A stretch of DNA of 64,000 nucleotides. It comes from 38-11 sp964539975 (GTDB lineage Bacteria; Bacillota; Clostridia; Tissierellales; Dethiosulfatibacteraceae). A program made the position numbers and the translations under genes. Below, in pieces: positions 17,796 through 26,606 of the stretch. The stretch is from positions 1 through 64,000 of the forward strand of contig CAZIKK010000011.1 in assembly GCA_964539975.1 (NCBI GenBank), written 5' to 3'. The notes under the pieces are model-generated. The model was not told where the DNA came from. It made no database searches and worked only from the letters and a program-made list of their open reading frames with translations. How positions within the stretch are numbered: position 1 is the first letter of the stretch; each line of letters begins with the position of its first letter.

Positions 17796-18005
17796 ATGAT
17801 CAAACTAACCAAACAAAATGATGAAGCATTCTATTTGAATTCGGATATAATTGAAGTGATCAAAGAAGTACCACATACTGTCATTTTCACCATTCATGAA
17901 CAAAAATATCTTGTCAAGGAAACAGCAGACGAGGTGGTGGAAAAAATCATCATTTTCAAAAGAAGAACCAACAGCACCATTAAGGTTGTAAAAGAAGGGG
18001 AATAA
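17796..18005 (+). CDS. flbD: flagellar protein FlbD
   Basis: A 69-residue protein beginning MIKLTKQNDEAFYLNSDIIE, the FlbD family pattern: N-terminal IKLT.LNG-like strand, then FYLN.D.IE. It commonly lies between flgE and motA or fliL in Firmicutes and is needed for motility in some; its molecular role is unclear. It is followed by motA after 3 bases. Confidence 0.88.
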   Translation: MIKLTKQNDEAFYLNSDIIEVIKEVPHTVIFTIHEQKYLVKETADEVVEKIIIFKRRTNSTIKVVKEGE

Positions 18006-18008
18006 CAA

Positions 18009-18830
18009 ATGGACATATCAAGCATTGCCGGATTATTAGGCGTATTTATCGTTGTTATCGCAGCAATCGCGACAAGAGGCCCTATCAGTGAGTTTTTTGA
18101 CATAGCTTCTGTGTTGATTGTGTTGGGCGGAACAACAGCAGCTGTATTGGCTTCCTATCCTGCAGGAAGAATAAAGGCAACAGCAAAAGTGTTGAACCGG
18201 GCATTTAAGGAAGATACATATGACAGCAGAAAAACCATTTCTCAGATTAGTCAATTGTCATATGTAGCAAAGCGAGATGGTTTGCTTGCTATGGAAAAAA
18301 TTGTGGATGATATCGATGATGAGTTCATGAAAAAAGGGATACTATTGATAGTAGATGGCTTAGATCCCAAAATGATTGAAAGAATCCTTTTATTGGAGAT
18401 AGACAATATGATTGATCGACATAGGGAAGGAGAAGGCGTGCTGAGAACTTTTGGCAAGTTTTCTCCTGCCTTTGGCATGATTGGGACCTTAATTGGTTTG
18501 ATCTTGATGCTTCAAAATTTGGATGATGTTTCAACATTGGGACCAAGTATGGGCGTAGCCTTGGTGACTACTTTCTATGGGGCATTGTTGTCAAATGGTG
18601 TTTTTATGCCCTTAGCTGGAAAACTTCGATTCAAAAGCGAACAGGAAGAAAAGTACCGAAACATGGTAGTGGAGGGAATTCTTTCAGTGCAGGCTGGAGA
18701 AACCCCTTTGATGATCGAAGAAAAGCTCAAAACGTTTATTGAACAAGGCAAACGCGAGGATGAGGAAGAAGAGATAGTAGCAGATAATACTGAAGAGGAT
18801 GATGAAGATGCGGTTCAACAAGAAGCATGA
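18009..18830 (+). CDS. motA: flagellar stator protein MotA
   Basis: MotA is the cytoplasmic-loop stator subunit that pushes on FliG. The 273-residue protein has four hydrophobic segments, an intracellular loop with RKTISQISQLSYVAKRDG and LRTFGKFSPAFGMIGTLIGL before segment three, typical MotA motifs. The C-terminal end is unusually acidic (many Glu/Asp in the last 25 residues). Its end overlaps the motB start. Confidence 0.96.
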   Translation: MDISSIAGLLGVFIVVIAAIATRGPISEFFDIASVLIVLGGTTAAVLASYPAGRIKATAKVLNRAFKEDTYDSRKTISQISQLSYVAKRDGLLAMEKIVDDIDDEFMKKGILLIVDGLDPKMIERILLLEIDNMIDRHREGEGVLRTFGKFSPAFGMIGTLIGLILMLQNLDDVSTLGPSMGVALVTTFYGALLSNGVFMPLAGKLRFKSEQEEKYRNMVVEGILSVQAGETPLMIEEKLKTFIEQGKREDEEEEIVADNTEEDDEDAVQQEA

Positions 18831-19677
18831 CAACCAATCTGGCGATTCAGATGACAATTGGCTAACCACCTATAGCGATTTGGTGACCCTCTTATTGGCT
18901 TTTTTCGTTCTTCTTTTTTCTTTTTCAGAGATTGACGCTCAGAAGTGGCAAGAATTGGTGAAGGCATTTAGTGGAGACTTGATCATTCAAGAAACCAGCA
19001 GTACAGACTCAATCTTGGAAAATAATCCCGACATTATGGATGAAAATACGCCTGTAAGAGATGAAAGCATATTGGATCTAGAGCGTTTCAGCGAAGAAGA
19101 ACTGGATGACGAAATTTCGGAGATAGAAGAAGAGGAAGCTAGTTTTCCCATTGAAGTAGGAGATCCGGAAGAAGAAGGAGACGAAGGAAACCAGTGGGAC
19201 GAAGATTACCTCAACGAGCAATTCGAAAGCCTCTACCAGGAATTATTGATTTATAATGACTTGGAAGGTCTGGAAATGGAAATCACAAGGACGGACACCG
19301 AGATCAAGCTGCGATTATCCAATAATATGCTTTTTGCCCCTGAGAGAGCAGATATTACAATCTCCTCAAGAGAGGCTTTGAGGGAAATAACGCTTCTGAT
19401 AAAAAGTTACGATGAAACATTGGATGAGATCATAATGGAAGGCAATACAGATAACTTGCCTTTGACAACAGGTCAGTTTCGCGACAATTTTGAGCTTTCT
19501 TTGATGAGAGCGTTGAGCGTGTTATACTTTTTTAGATATGAAGCTGATTTTGAACCCCACAAACTGGTTCCTATGGGATACGGAGAATTCAATCCAGTTG
19601 CTGGAAATGATACAGAGGATGGAAGAGCCAAAAACCGAAGAACCGATATCATACTTGTAAGAATGACCCATGATTAG
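18808..19677 (+). CDS. motB: flagellar stator protein MotB
   Basis: MotB anchors the stator to peptidoglycan. One transmembrane segment follows WLTTYSDLVTLLLAFF, whose aspartate is the ion-binding residue. An acidic linker (about 60-140) precedes an OmpA-like domain with EGNTDNLPL and RAKNRRTDI. Three in-frame ATGs lie at 18799, 18802 and 18808; GAAGAGG at 18792-18798 is spaced correctly for 18808, giving 289 residues. The gene overlaps motA by 23 bases. Whether protons or sodium drive it cannot be told by eye. Confidence 0.94.
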   Translation: MRFNKKHDNQSGDSDDNWLTTYSDLVTLLLAFFVLLFSFSEIDAQKWQELVKAFSGDLIIQETSSTDSILENNPDIMDENTPVRDESILDLERFSEEELDDEISEIEEEEASFPIEVGDPEEEGDEGNQWDEDYLNEQFESLYQELLIYNDLEGLEMEITRTDTEIKLRLSNNMLFAPERADITISSREALREITLLIKSYDETLDEIIMEGNTDNLPLTTGQFRDNFELSLMRALSVLYFFRYEADFEPHKLVPMGYGEFNPVAGNDTEDGRAKNRRTDIILVRMTHD

Positions 19678-19691
19678 GACAAGGAGCATAC

Positions 19692-20132
19692 ATGATGAAA
19701 AAGAAAGCATTGTTAATACTAATGATTATCCTGATGTCAGCCATTGTCTTTTTAGGTGGTGTCGGTGTAATGGTAATGGGGGAACTCCTTGATTTTAGCG
19801 GCAGAGATGGATCGGAGTCAAGCACCCAGATTGAGGAATACAAATATGCCATGCCGACAAGTATTATTACAAACATCAAGGACTCAAGAAAATATGTCAA
19901 GTGCAAATTGGTGTTCAAGTTAGATACTTTTGCTGATCAAGAGGAGTTTGAAAATAGAAGTTATATCGTAAATGATATTATTATTGGTGTCTTAAGGGAT
20001 TTTTCAGAAAGAGAGTATGAATCCTACAATATTCGCCAAATGATCACGGAAGCTTTGAGCGAAAAACTGACGGAGACCTTAGATATTACAGGAATTCGGA
20101 GCATATACTTCGAAGAACTCATTACTCAATAA
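19692..20132 (+). CDS. fliL: flagellar basal body-associated protein FliL
   Basis: A 146-residue single-pass protein: N-terminal membrane segment (about 5-27), then a periplasm-side domain with RKYVKCKLVFKLD and IVNDIIIGVLRDFS, matching FliL, which surrounds and stabilises the stator. AAGGAG precedes the ATG. It lies between motB and fliN; in Bacillus fliM would follow. Confidence 0.9.
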   Translation: MMKKKALLILMIILMSAIVFLGGVGVMVMGELLDFSGRDGSESSTQIEEYKYAMPTSIITNIKDSRKYVKCKLVFKLDTFADQEEFENRSYIVNDIIIGVLRDFSEREYESYNIRQMITEALSEKLTETLDITGIRSIYFEELITQ

Positions 20133-20146
20133 AAGAGGTGATGGAT

Positions 20147-20455
20147 ATGGAAGAGAATAAATCTTACAATATTAAACTAGCAGAGTTTCAACCTTTAAAA
20201 GATGAGAAACAAAAAAACCAAGAGAAGGATATAAAATTCTTGTCGGATGTTTCACTTGAGTTAAAAGTGGAGCTAGGTAGCACCGTAAAAACAACAAAAG
20301 AGATTTTAGCCTTGGAACAGGACAGCATCATAAAACTAGGAAAAATCGCTGGTGAAAATGTGGATGTATTATTCAACAACAAAAAGATTGCCAGCGGCGA
20401 AGTGGTACTGGTTGATGAAGCCTATGGGATAAGAATTACCGCTTTCAAAAAATAG
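20147..20455 (+). CDS. fliN: flagellar motor switch protein FliN (short)
   Basis: The C-terminal surface-presentation domain (SpoA fold) is clear: FLSDVSLELKVELGSTVKT, then ILALEQDSIIKLGKIAGENV and the DVLFNNKKIASGEVVLVDE strand. At 102 residues it has only a short polar N-terminus and no CheC-type phosphatase domains, so it is FliN and not FliY. An in-frame GTG at 20138 is part of the AGAGGTG ribosome site; ATG 20147 has correct spacing. fliM, its normal upstream partner, is absent here. Confidence 0.9.
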   Translation: MEENKSYNIKLAEFQPLKDEKQKNQEKDIKFLSDVSLELKVELGSTVKTTKEILALEQDSIIKLGKIAGENVDVLFNNKKIASGEVVLVDEAYGIRITAFKK

Positions 20456-20472
20456 GCTGATAGGAGGCAAAT

Positions 20473-20811
20473 GTGGATTCCATGGTAAAAGCTGGAGTGG
20501 GGTTGGTGATATTCTTTGCCGTGATGATTGGCATGGGATTACTTTACAAAAAACTAGCCTTAAATTCTAGACTGGCAGTTAAAAGCAGCAAATACATTCA
20601 ATCCATTGACCGATATATTTTAGCAAATGATAAATGGATTGAAGTGATTAAGGTGGACGATCAGATTTTGATGCTTGGTATTACGAATCATAGCATCACA
20701 GAAATCAAATCTTTTGATAAAGAAGAATTACGTCAACTGGATCAAAACAAGGAGCAAATGAATTTTGCAAACTTACTCAAACGCTACACTCATTCAAAAG
20801 ACAATCAATAG
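20473..20811 (+). CDS. fliO: flagellar biosynthesis protein FliO
   Basis: A 112-residue single-pass membrane protein (segment about 5-27) with the cytoplasmic pattern SIDRYILANDKWIEVIKVDD and LMLGITNHSITEI, typical of FliO/FliZ, which helps FliP assemble. The start is GTG at 20473, 6 bases after AGGAGG; an ATG two bases earlier is out of frame and stops after five codons. Its end overlaps fliP by 47 bases. Confidence 0.85.
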   Translation: MDSMVKAGVGLVIFFAVMIGMGLLYKKLALNSRLAVKSSKYIQSIDRYILANDKWIEVIKVDDQILMLGITNHSITEIKSFDKEELRQLDQNKEQMNFANLLKRYTHSKDNQ

Positions 20812-21550
20812 AATAATAATCTTCTCCGCCTTGATTATAGTCATTCAAGGGTGGGCCAACAAGATCTATGCCACTGAGAATATCGTGGAAGACTACTTGA
20901 CAAGTGGAGACAACACGTCTGATATTGTAAGGTTGGTCGTCGTATTAACTTTATTGGCTTTTATTCCAGCAATTATAATGACTGTGACAACATTTCCGCG
21001 TATCATCATCGTCTTGTCTTTCACACGAAATGCCATGGGAACACAACAAATGCCTCCTAATCAGGTGATGATAGGTATCGCATTGATCTTAACATTCTTT
21101 ATCATGGCGCCAGTATTTGGAGATGTGGTCAGTCAAGCCTACGACCCTTATATGGCGGGAGACATTAGCACAGAAGAAGCTTATGATGCGGCAGTTGCAC
21201 CTTTGAAGGAATTTATGTTTGCCCAGGCAAGAAATGAACCGGAAAGCATTTACTTTTTCATGGAATTGTATGGAATGGAAGATCAGCCGGACAATCTAGA
21301 AGATATGCCTTTGGTAGTCGTTATGATGTCATTTATTACAAGTGAATTAAAAAAGGCGTTTATCATGGGGTTCATACTATACGTTCCGTTTATTGTGGTA
21401 GATATGATTGTTGCCAGTGTTCTCATGGCTATGGGAATGATGATGATACCTCCTGTGACCATTTCTTTGCCATTCAAGATCTTGCTATTTGTTTTGGTGG
21501 ATGGATGGACGCTACTCTTTGAAACACTAGTAAGAAGTTTTGGGATTTAG
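20765..21550 (+). CDS. fliP: flagellar export gate protein FliP
   Basis: FliP forms the export channel core. A cleavable-looking signal sequence (about 15-35) is followed by hydrophobic segments with TTFPRIIIVLSFTRNAMG and QMPPNQVMIGIAL, then the C-terminal ITSELKKAFIMGF and VASVLMAMGMMMIPP, all FliP hallmarks. No ATG precedes the mature part; TTG at 20765, with AAGGAG 10 bases upstream inside fliO, is the best start, giving 261 residues. fliQ follows after 8 bases. Confidence 0.94.
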   Translation: MQTYSNATLIQKTINRIIIFSALIIVIQGWANKIYATENIVEDYLTSGDNTSDIVRLVVVLTLLAFIPAIIMTVTTFPRIIIVLSFTRNAMGTQQMPPNQVMIGIALILTFFIMAPVFGDVVSQAYDPYMAGDISTEEAYDAAVAPLKEFMFAQARNEPESIYFFMELYGMEDQPDNLEDMPLVVVMMSFITSELKKAFIMGFILYVPFIVVDMIVASVLMAMGMMMIPPVTISLPFKILLFVLVDGWTLLFETLVRSFGI

Positions 21551-21558
21551 GTGAAAGC

Positions 21559-21831
21559 ATGACAAATCAAGAAGTTGTAACCATTATAAAAGATGCGGTC
21601 ATGACCATATTGGCTGTATCAGCACCAATGATAATTGGTGCGTTGGTAATTGGATTCATTGTAGCATTGTTTCAAGCCACCACTCAGATCAATGAGCCTA
21701 CCATGGCCTTTGTGCCTAAAATCATCGTTGTATTTTTAGGCTTGATCTTGTTTGGGTCTTGGATGTTGAATGAAATCACTGGTTTTACTTTGAATCTTTA
21801 CGAGGATATTGTAAGAATCATACTGTATTAG
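21559..21831 (+). CDS. fliQ: flagellar export gate protein FliQ
   Basis: A 90-residue protein with two hydrophobic segments and the core VGFIVALFQATTQINEPTMAFVPK-type pattern (about 33-56; key residues FQATTQI.E.T..F.PK), standard for FliQ. It is followed directly by flhA; fliR and flhB, which normally intervene, are on the minus strand near 9 kb. Confidence 0.94.
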   Translation: MTNQEVVTIIKDAVMTILAVSAPMIIGALVIGFIVALFQATTQINEPTMAFVPKIIVVFLGLILFGSWMLNEITGFTLNLYEDIVRIILY

Positions 21832-21844
21832 GAGGCAATACAAA

Positions 21845-23884
21845 ATGGCATTAAGAATAAAAGACAGTATGATTGCGGCATTGATTATTAGCATCATCGT
21901 CATCATTGTCGTCCCACTAAGCACATTTTTATTAGATTTTTTAATCGTCCTTAACATTACTATTTCATTGGTGTTGTTGCTATCAGCCTTGTATGTGGAG
22001 TCACCTTTGGAATTGTCATCGTTTCCTTCTTTGCTCTTGGTGGTGACGTTGTTTAGATTATCACTAAATATTTCATCCACAAGATTGATCCTTGGTAACA
22101 ATGGCAATGCTGGATACGTGATCGAAACTTTTGGGAACTTTGTCATCGGTGGAAATCCAGTAGTTGGACTGGTAATCTTCCTTATTATTGTGGTCATACA
22201 GTTCATTGTGATCACAAAAGGAGCAGAAAGGGTATCTGAAGTGGCAGCAAGATTTACTTTAGATGCTATGCCAGGTAAGCAAATGGCTATAGATGCCGAT
22301 TTGAATGCAGGTTTGATTGATGAGAAACAAGCCAAGGAAAGAAGAGAAGAGATACAAAGAAGTGCTGACTTTTACGGTTCGATGGATGGAGCCAGTAAAT
22401 TTGTCAAAGGAGATGCCATAGCTGGAATCATCATTACATTGATCAATCTGGTGGGAGGTATCGTGATCGGTCTTGTGATTAGCGGGCAGCCATTTGATCA
22501 GGTTATTGACATATATACATTGGCAACGGTAGGCGATGGACTGGTATCTCAGATACCTGCACTGCTAATCTCAACAGCTACAGGAATCATCCTAACAAGA
22601 TCTGGAACTAAAGGAAACTTGAATCAAGAAGTTTTGAAGCAACTCTTTTCCCGATACAATGTCATGTTGATTGCTGGAGGTGCGTTGTTGCTATTGACCT
22701 TCATTCCTGGACTGCCTAAGCCGCCGCTTTTGTTGGTGGGGAGTGGACTACTTTTGATAGGGTATCGACTTTTTGCTAAACAACAGATGATGGACGAGAC
22801 CATAAGAGAGGAAGAAGCAAAAGACAAAGTGCAGCCTGCACAAGAAGAATACGAGATCACAGACTATATTTTCACTGACCCTATTGTCATCGAATTTGGC
22901 TACAATCTAGTGCCTTTCGTGGATAAGCAAAGAGGTGGAAAGTTACTTGATAGAATGGTGATGATAAGAAGACAAATAGCGATTGAGTTGGGAATAATAG
23001 TTCCCAAAATACGCGTGAAAGACAACCCAAACATGATGCCTAATAGTTATGTTATTAAAATAAAAGGAAACGACGTTGCCGAAGGAGAAGTGCTGACAGA
23101 CTATTTCCTCGCCATGAACCCAGAAGAAACAGATGAAATAATTGACGGCATTGAAACAAAAGAACCTGCATTTGGGATGACAGCTTATTGGATAGAGCCG
23201 GAGGTAGTAGATATTGCAGAGATGAAGGGATATACAGTCATCGACCCAGTATCGGTCATTGCGACACATATTTCTGAAGTAGTCAAAGCGAACAGTCATG
23301 ATCTTTTGGGAAGACAAGAAGTCAAGAAGTTAGTAGAAGCGTTGGAGAAAAAATACCCAGCGCTAGTCTCGGACATTATTCCAGAAGTTATTTCAATGCC
23401 TGCCTTGCACAAAGTACTGCGAAATCTCTTGGAAGAAGGGATAAAAATAAAAAGCTTACCAACCATACTGGAAATAATGGGAGACTATGGAAGAACAGTT
23501 CCTGATGTAGATGAGTTAACAGAACATGTCAGACAGGGGATGAAACGAGAGATTACGGCAAAATTCGCGTATGATGATAGACTGGAAATTTTGATGATCG
23601 CACCTGAATTGGAACAGCGAATTGCAGAAACCATTAGCCATACTGGAGATAAACCCGAAAGGACTTTAAGGCCATATGAAATTCAGAAATTCACAGAAAA
23701 CACACTGGCAACACACAATGAGTCGGTTTCAAAAGGGAACAATCCGGTATTGGTTACAACGCCTGTGCTGAGACGGCATGTGAAAAATCTGATCCGACAA
23801 AATGGCAGCGACATTGACGTCATGTCCGTTATGGAGATCGACAACAAATATGACATTAAAGTCGTGGGAAGCATTAGTCTGTAA
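21845..23884 (+). CDS. flhA: flagellar export protein FlhA
   Basis: FlhA forms the cytoplasmic ring that docks chaperone-substrate complexes and drives export. The 679-residue protein has eight or so hydrophobic segments in the first half, with the FHIPEP-type region RFTLDAMPGKQMAIDADLNAG, and a soluble C-terminal domain (about 330-679). AGGAGG precedes the ATG. It is followed by the sigma-28 gene without flhF or flhG between. Confidence 0.97.
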   Translation: MALRIKDSMIAALIISIIVIIVVPLSTFLLDFLIVLNITISLVLLLSALYVESPLELSSFPSLLLVVTLFRLSLNISSTRLILGNNGNAGYVIETFGNFVIGGNPVVGLVIFLIIVVIQFIVITKGAERVSEVAARFTLDAMPGKQMAIDADLNAGLIDEKQAKERREEIQRSADFYGSMDGASKFVKGDAIAGIIITLINLVGGIVIGLVISGQPFDQVIDIYTLATVGDGLVSQIPALLISTATGIILTRSGTKGNLNQEVLKQLFSRYNVMLIAGGALLLLTFIPGLPKPPLLLVGSGLLLIGYRLFAKQQMMDETIREEEAKDKVQPAQEEYEITDYIFTDPIVIEFGYNLVPFVDKQRGGKLLDRMVMIRRQIAIELGIIVPKIRVKDNPNMMPNSYVIKIKGNDVAEGEVLTDYFLAMNPEETDEIIDGIETKEPAFGMTAYWIEPEVVDIAEMKGYTVIDPVSVIATHISEVVKANSHDLLGRQEVKKLVEALEKKYPALVSDIIPEVISMPALHKVLRNLLEEGIKIKSLPTILEIMGDYGRTVPDVDELTEHVRQGMKREITAKFAYDDRLEILMIAPELEQRIAETISHTGDKPERTLRPYEIQKFTENTLATHNESVSKGNNPVLVTTPVLRRHVKNLIRQNGSDIDVMSVMEIDNKYDIKVVGSISL

Positions 23885-23902
23885 ACATGAGAGGAAAGTA
23901 GC

Positions 23903-24631
23903 ATGGTAGAAAAGATGATTTGGGACAAATATAAGAAAACCCCAATATTAGAAAACAGAAACGCATTGGTCATGCATTACTTGCCTTTGGTCCAAAAAAT
24001 TGTGAACATCATGACAGTAGATTATCATCTCAAAGAAGACTTCTACAATGTTGGCGTTCTTGGACTGATAGACGCAGTGGACAAGTTTGATATGGGAAAA
24101 AACGTAAAATTTGAAACCTATGCCACCATACGCATCCGCGGTTCGATAAAAGACTTTATGCGACAGCAAGATTGGGTTTCCAGGAATGTAAGAGACAAAG
24201 AAAAACAAATTATGGAAGCAGAGAGAATTTTGCGGCAACGTTATGGGAAAGAACCTAAGGATGGAGAGATTGCCAAAGCTGCGAAAATGTCATTAACAGA
24301 ATATGCCCAAATTAAAAAACATTTAGACAGTGCAAGCTTTGCATCTTTTGAAAAAGTGGTGGCCGAAGGAATGAACCCTACAGACCTATACGAAGGAAAA
24401 GACAATCGACCAGACTCAATAGTGGAGAAAAAAGAAATGGAAAAAATATTAGCGCAATCTATCACAAAACTTAGTCAACGCAAACAACAAATCATTGCTC
24501 TTTATTATCACGAAGAACTTAACCTAAAGGAAATAGGGGAAGTATTAGAAGTAAGTGAATCGAGAGTATCTCAAATCATGAAAGAAATCAACGAAGAACT
24601 GAAGAATGAAATTCAAAGCGTATTGCGCTAA
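23903..24631 (+). CDS. fliA: flagellar RNA polymerase sigma-28 factor
   Basis: A 242-residue sigma factor of the FliA/SigD/WhiG group. Region 2 contains DFYNVGVLGLIDAVDKFD and YATIRIRGSIKDFMR, region 3 follows, and region 4 has LSQRKQQIIALYYHEELNLKEIG with SESRVSQIMKE as the helix-turn-helix. It directs late flagellar genes and is held by FlgM (gene at 26279). A consensus sigma-28 promoter overlaps its own stop codon, so it probably drives the genes just downstream. Confidence 0.95.
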   Translation: MVEKMIWDKYKKTPILENRNALVMHYLPLVQKIVNIMTVDYHLKEDFYNVGVLGLIDAVDKFDMGKNVKFETYATIRIRGSIKDFMRQQDWVSRNVRDKEKQIMEAERILRQRYGKEPKDGEIAKAAKMSLTEYAQIKKHLDSASFASFEKVVAEGMNPTDLYEGKDNRPDSIVEKKEMEKILAQSITKLSQRKQQIIALYYHEELNLKEIGEVLEVSESRVSQIMKEINEELKNEIQSVLR

Positions 24632-24655
24632 AGTAATGCGGTTTGAATCCGATAT
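24629..24655 (+). promoter_or_regulatory. sigma-28 promoter for flgF onward
   Basis: TAAA at 24629-24632, exactly 15 bases, and TCCGATAT at 24648-24655, matching TAAA-N15-GCCGATAT at 11 of 12 positions. The -35 element overlaps the TAA stop of the sigma gene. It would drive flgF, flgG, flgM, flgN, flgK, flgL, fliW and csrA. Confidence 0.82.
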
Positions 24656-24676
24656 TATTAACACAAGGGGAAAAAC

Positions 24677-25426
24677 ATGGATAATGGAATTAGAATTCTT
24701 GGCAACACCATGCGTTATTTGCAGGACAAGATAGATGTTTCATCAAATAACCTTTCAAATATAGACACGCCGGGGTATAAAAAAGACATTGTTGTAGGCA
24801 GAGCTTTCAACCATATTTTATCAGATGAGATGGCTCATACCGTTACAAGGGCTTATAACCAAGGGATGATTCGATTTGAACCAGGCGTGTATGTAGACGA
24901 GATTTACACCCAATTTTCCCAGGGTGGACTTCAAGAGACCAATCGCCCATGGGACGTAGCGATACAAGGAAATGGTTTTTTTGTAGTAGAGTCTGATATT
25001 GGTCCGTTGTATCGAAGGAGCATGTCAATGAAGACAGATATGACAGGAATACTTACTACTGACACCGGAAATCCAGTTATGGGACAAAATGGAACGATAT
25101 TTATTGGAGACAACGACTTTACCATTGAGTATAATGGAACGATACGTATAGATGGAGAAGTGGTGGATCAACTGAATGTAGTAGACTTTGCCAATCCAGA
25201 TCAACTTCAAAGAGGTGGAAACGGTGGATTCATGAATGCAGGAGCTGGGTTTATTCCAGCCCAAGGAGATGTGTTGCAGGGATATCTGGAATCTTCAAAC
25301 GTCGACTTGTCAGAAGAAATGACCAACCTCATTGAGATCAATAATCGATTCACAACAAGCCAAAGATTAATACAAATGTTAGACGAAATCAGCGGTATTG
25401 GTGCTAATAGATTGGGAAAGGTATAG
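24677..25426 (+). CDS. flgF: flagellar rod protein, FlgF/FlgG family
   Basis: A 249-residue rod/hook family protein. N-terminal MRYLQDKIDVSSNNLSNIDT, the central WDVAIQGNGFFVVE motif and C-terminal QGYLESSNVDLSEEMTNLIE and RLIQMLDEISG place it with FlgF/FlgG (FlhO/FlhP of Bacillus). The first of a tandem pair is usually called FlgF, so the symbol is by position. It starts 46 bases after the sigma gene, behind a sigma-28 promoter. Confidence 0.85.
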   Translation: MDNGIRILGNTMRYLQDKIDVSSNNLSNIDTPGYKKDIVVGRAFNHILSDEMAHTVTRAYNQGMIRFEPGVYVDEIYTQFSQGGLQETNRPWDVAIQGNGFFVVESDIGPLYRRSMSMKTDMTGILTTDTGNPVMGQNGTIFIGDNDFTIEYNGTIRIDGEVVDQLNVVDFANPDQLQRGGNGGFMNAGAGFIPAQGDVLQGYLESSNVDLSEEMTNLIEINNRFTTSQRLIQMLDEISGIGANRLGKV

Positions 25427-25437
25427 GGGTGATATAA

Positions 25438-26259
25438 ATGATACAGGGATTTTATACAGCAAAAACAGCTCTAAGGCATAGACAAATAGGCATGGATGTC
25501 CTGTCCAACAATTTTTCTAATGTCAACACGGATACCTATAAAAAGAATAACGCAACATTTCAAGATGCGCTATACAACTTAACAATGAAACAATACCCAG
25601 GTGGAGAGCGCAATTTCTACCAGATTGGATCAGGAGCTTTTATCAGCAACATAGGGAAGGATTTTTCCCAGGGTCCATTGAAAGAAACGGGAGAGAACTT
25701 GGATCTAGCCCTTGAAGGAGCAGGTTTTTTTGGAATCAATGACGATAATGGCAATATTTTCTTTTCAAGAGGAGGCAGTTATTCGTTTACGCCATCTGAA
25801 GAGAATCCAGGAAGCAAACATATTGCCAACAACATGGGTTACTACTTGATCGACACAGAAGGGCAACGGATTGTTATTCCGGATGACAATCTTGGATACA
25901 ACATTGGTTCAGATGGAGTGGTTAGCTATCGAATTAGACGGGAATTGACTGAACAACAAATCTTGGATGGCGAAAGTGAAATTGTAACAATCAACCAAAG
26001 TTTCATGTTAGTAAACTTCAATGACCCATCTAATCTTGCATCTTTTGGAGAAGGAATTTATGGGGTGTCGGATCTGTCTGGAGGTCCTTTTGCGACAGAA
26101 AGAGCAACGGTACGAACTGGATTTTTGGAAGGATCCAATGTAGACCTATCCAAAGAAATGGTAGATTTAATACTTCACCAACGAATTTTTGAGTTAAACG
26201 CACGGATTATCCAAACAGTGGATGAAATGGAATCCTTGTCGAATAACCTGAGAAAATAA
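25438..26259 (+). CDS. flgG: flagellar rod protein, FlgG/FlgF family
   Basis: A 273-residue paralogue of the preceding gene. It has RHRQIGMDVLSNNFSNVNTD at the N-terminus, LDLALEGAGFFGI in the centre and LEGSNVDLSKEMVDLILHQR at the C-terminus. It would build the distal rod. FlgF and FlgG cannot be told apart with certainty here; the tandem order is the basis of the name. flgM follows after 19 bases. Confidence 0.85.
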   Translation: MIQGFYTAKTALRHRQIGMDVLSNNFSNVNTDTYKKNNATFQDALYNLTMKQYPGGERNFYQIGSGAFISNIGKDFSQGPLKETGENLDLALEGAGFFGINDDNGNIFFSRGGSYSFTPSEENPGSKHIANNMGYYLIDTEGQRIVIPDDNLGYNIGSDGVVSYRIRRELTEQQILDGESEIVTINQSFMLVNFNDPSNLASFGEGIYGVSDLSGGPFATERATVRTGFLEGSNVDLSKEMVDLILHQRIFELNARIIQTVDEMESLSNNLRK

Positions 26260-26278
26260 AAAGAGGGAGGCTTTCGGC

Positions 26279-26593
26279 ATGAAAATAAAATCTTCAGACT
26301 ATTCAAATAAAATGAACCAATATAACGACAGCAAAATCAATCAAACGGGCAAAACAGATCCTACGAAAGAAAATCAAGTGAAAAACAAAAATGAGTTACC
26401 CAAAGAAAACCAAGACCAAGTGGAATTTTCTAAAAATTATCAAGTGCAAAAGGATGCAGTTAACCGTCTAATGGGCATAGATGCCCAAGAAAGAGCGGAT
26501 AAGGTGCAGCGCTTGAAAAATGAAATTAAGGAAGGGACCTACTTGCCGGATATGTCAGCAGTTGCAAAAAGCATAACGGACAAATTGGTGTAA
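26279..26593 (+). CDS. flgM: anti-sigma-28 factor FlgM
   Basis: FlgM binds the flagellar sigma factor until the hook is complete, then is exported. The 104-residue protein has a polar, disordered, Lys/Asn/Gln-rich N-terminal half and a conserved C-terminal helix region: DAQERADKVQRLKNEIKEGT, YLPDMSAVAKSITDKL. GGGAGG precedes the ATG. It lies between rod and hook-filament junction genes as in other Clostridia. Confidence 0.92.
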   Translation: MKIKSSDYSNKMNQYNDSKINQTGKTDPTKENQVKNKNELPKENQDQVEFSKNYQVQKDAVNRLMGIDAQERADKVQRLKNEIKEGTYLPDMSAVAKSITDKLV

Positions 26594-26606
26594 ATAGGAG
26601 TTTAAG

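Noticed and set aside
19623..19649. sigma-28-like ACCGATAT within the end of motB
   Set aside because: The -10-like match has no TAAA 15 bases upstream (AAGA) and lies within coding sequence.
20138..20146. GTG/ATG starts upstream of ATG 20147 for FliN
   Set aside because: These codons lie in or next to the GAGGTG ribosome site, too close for initiation.
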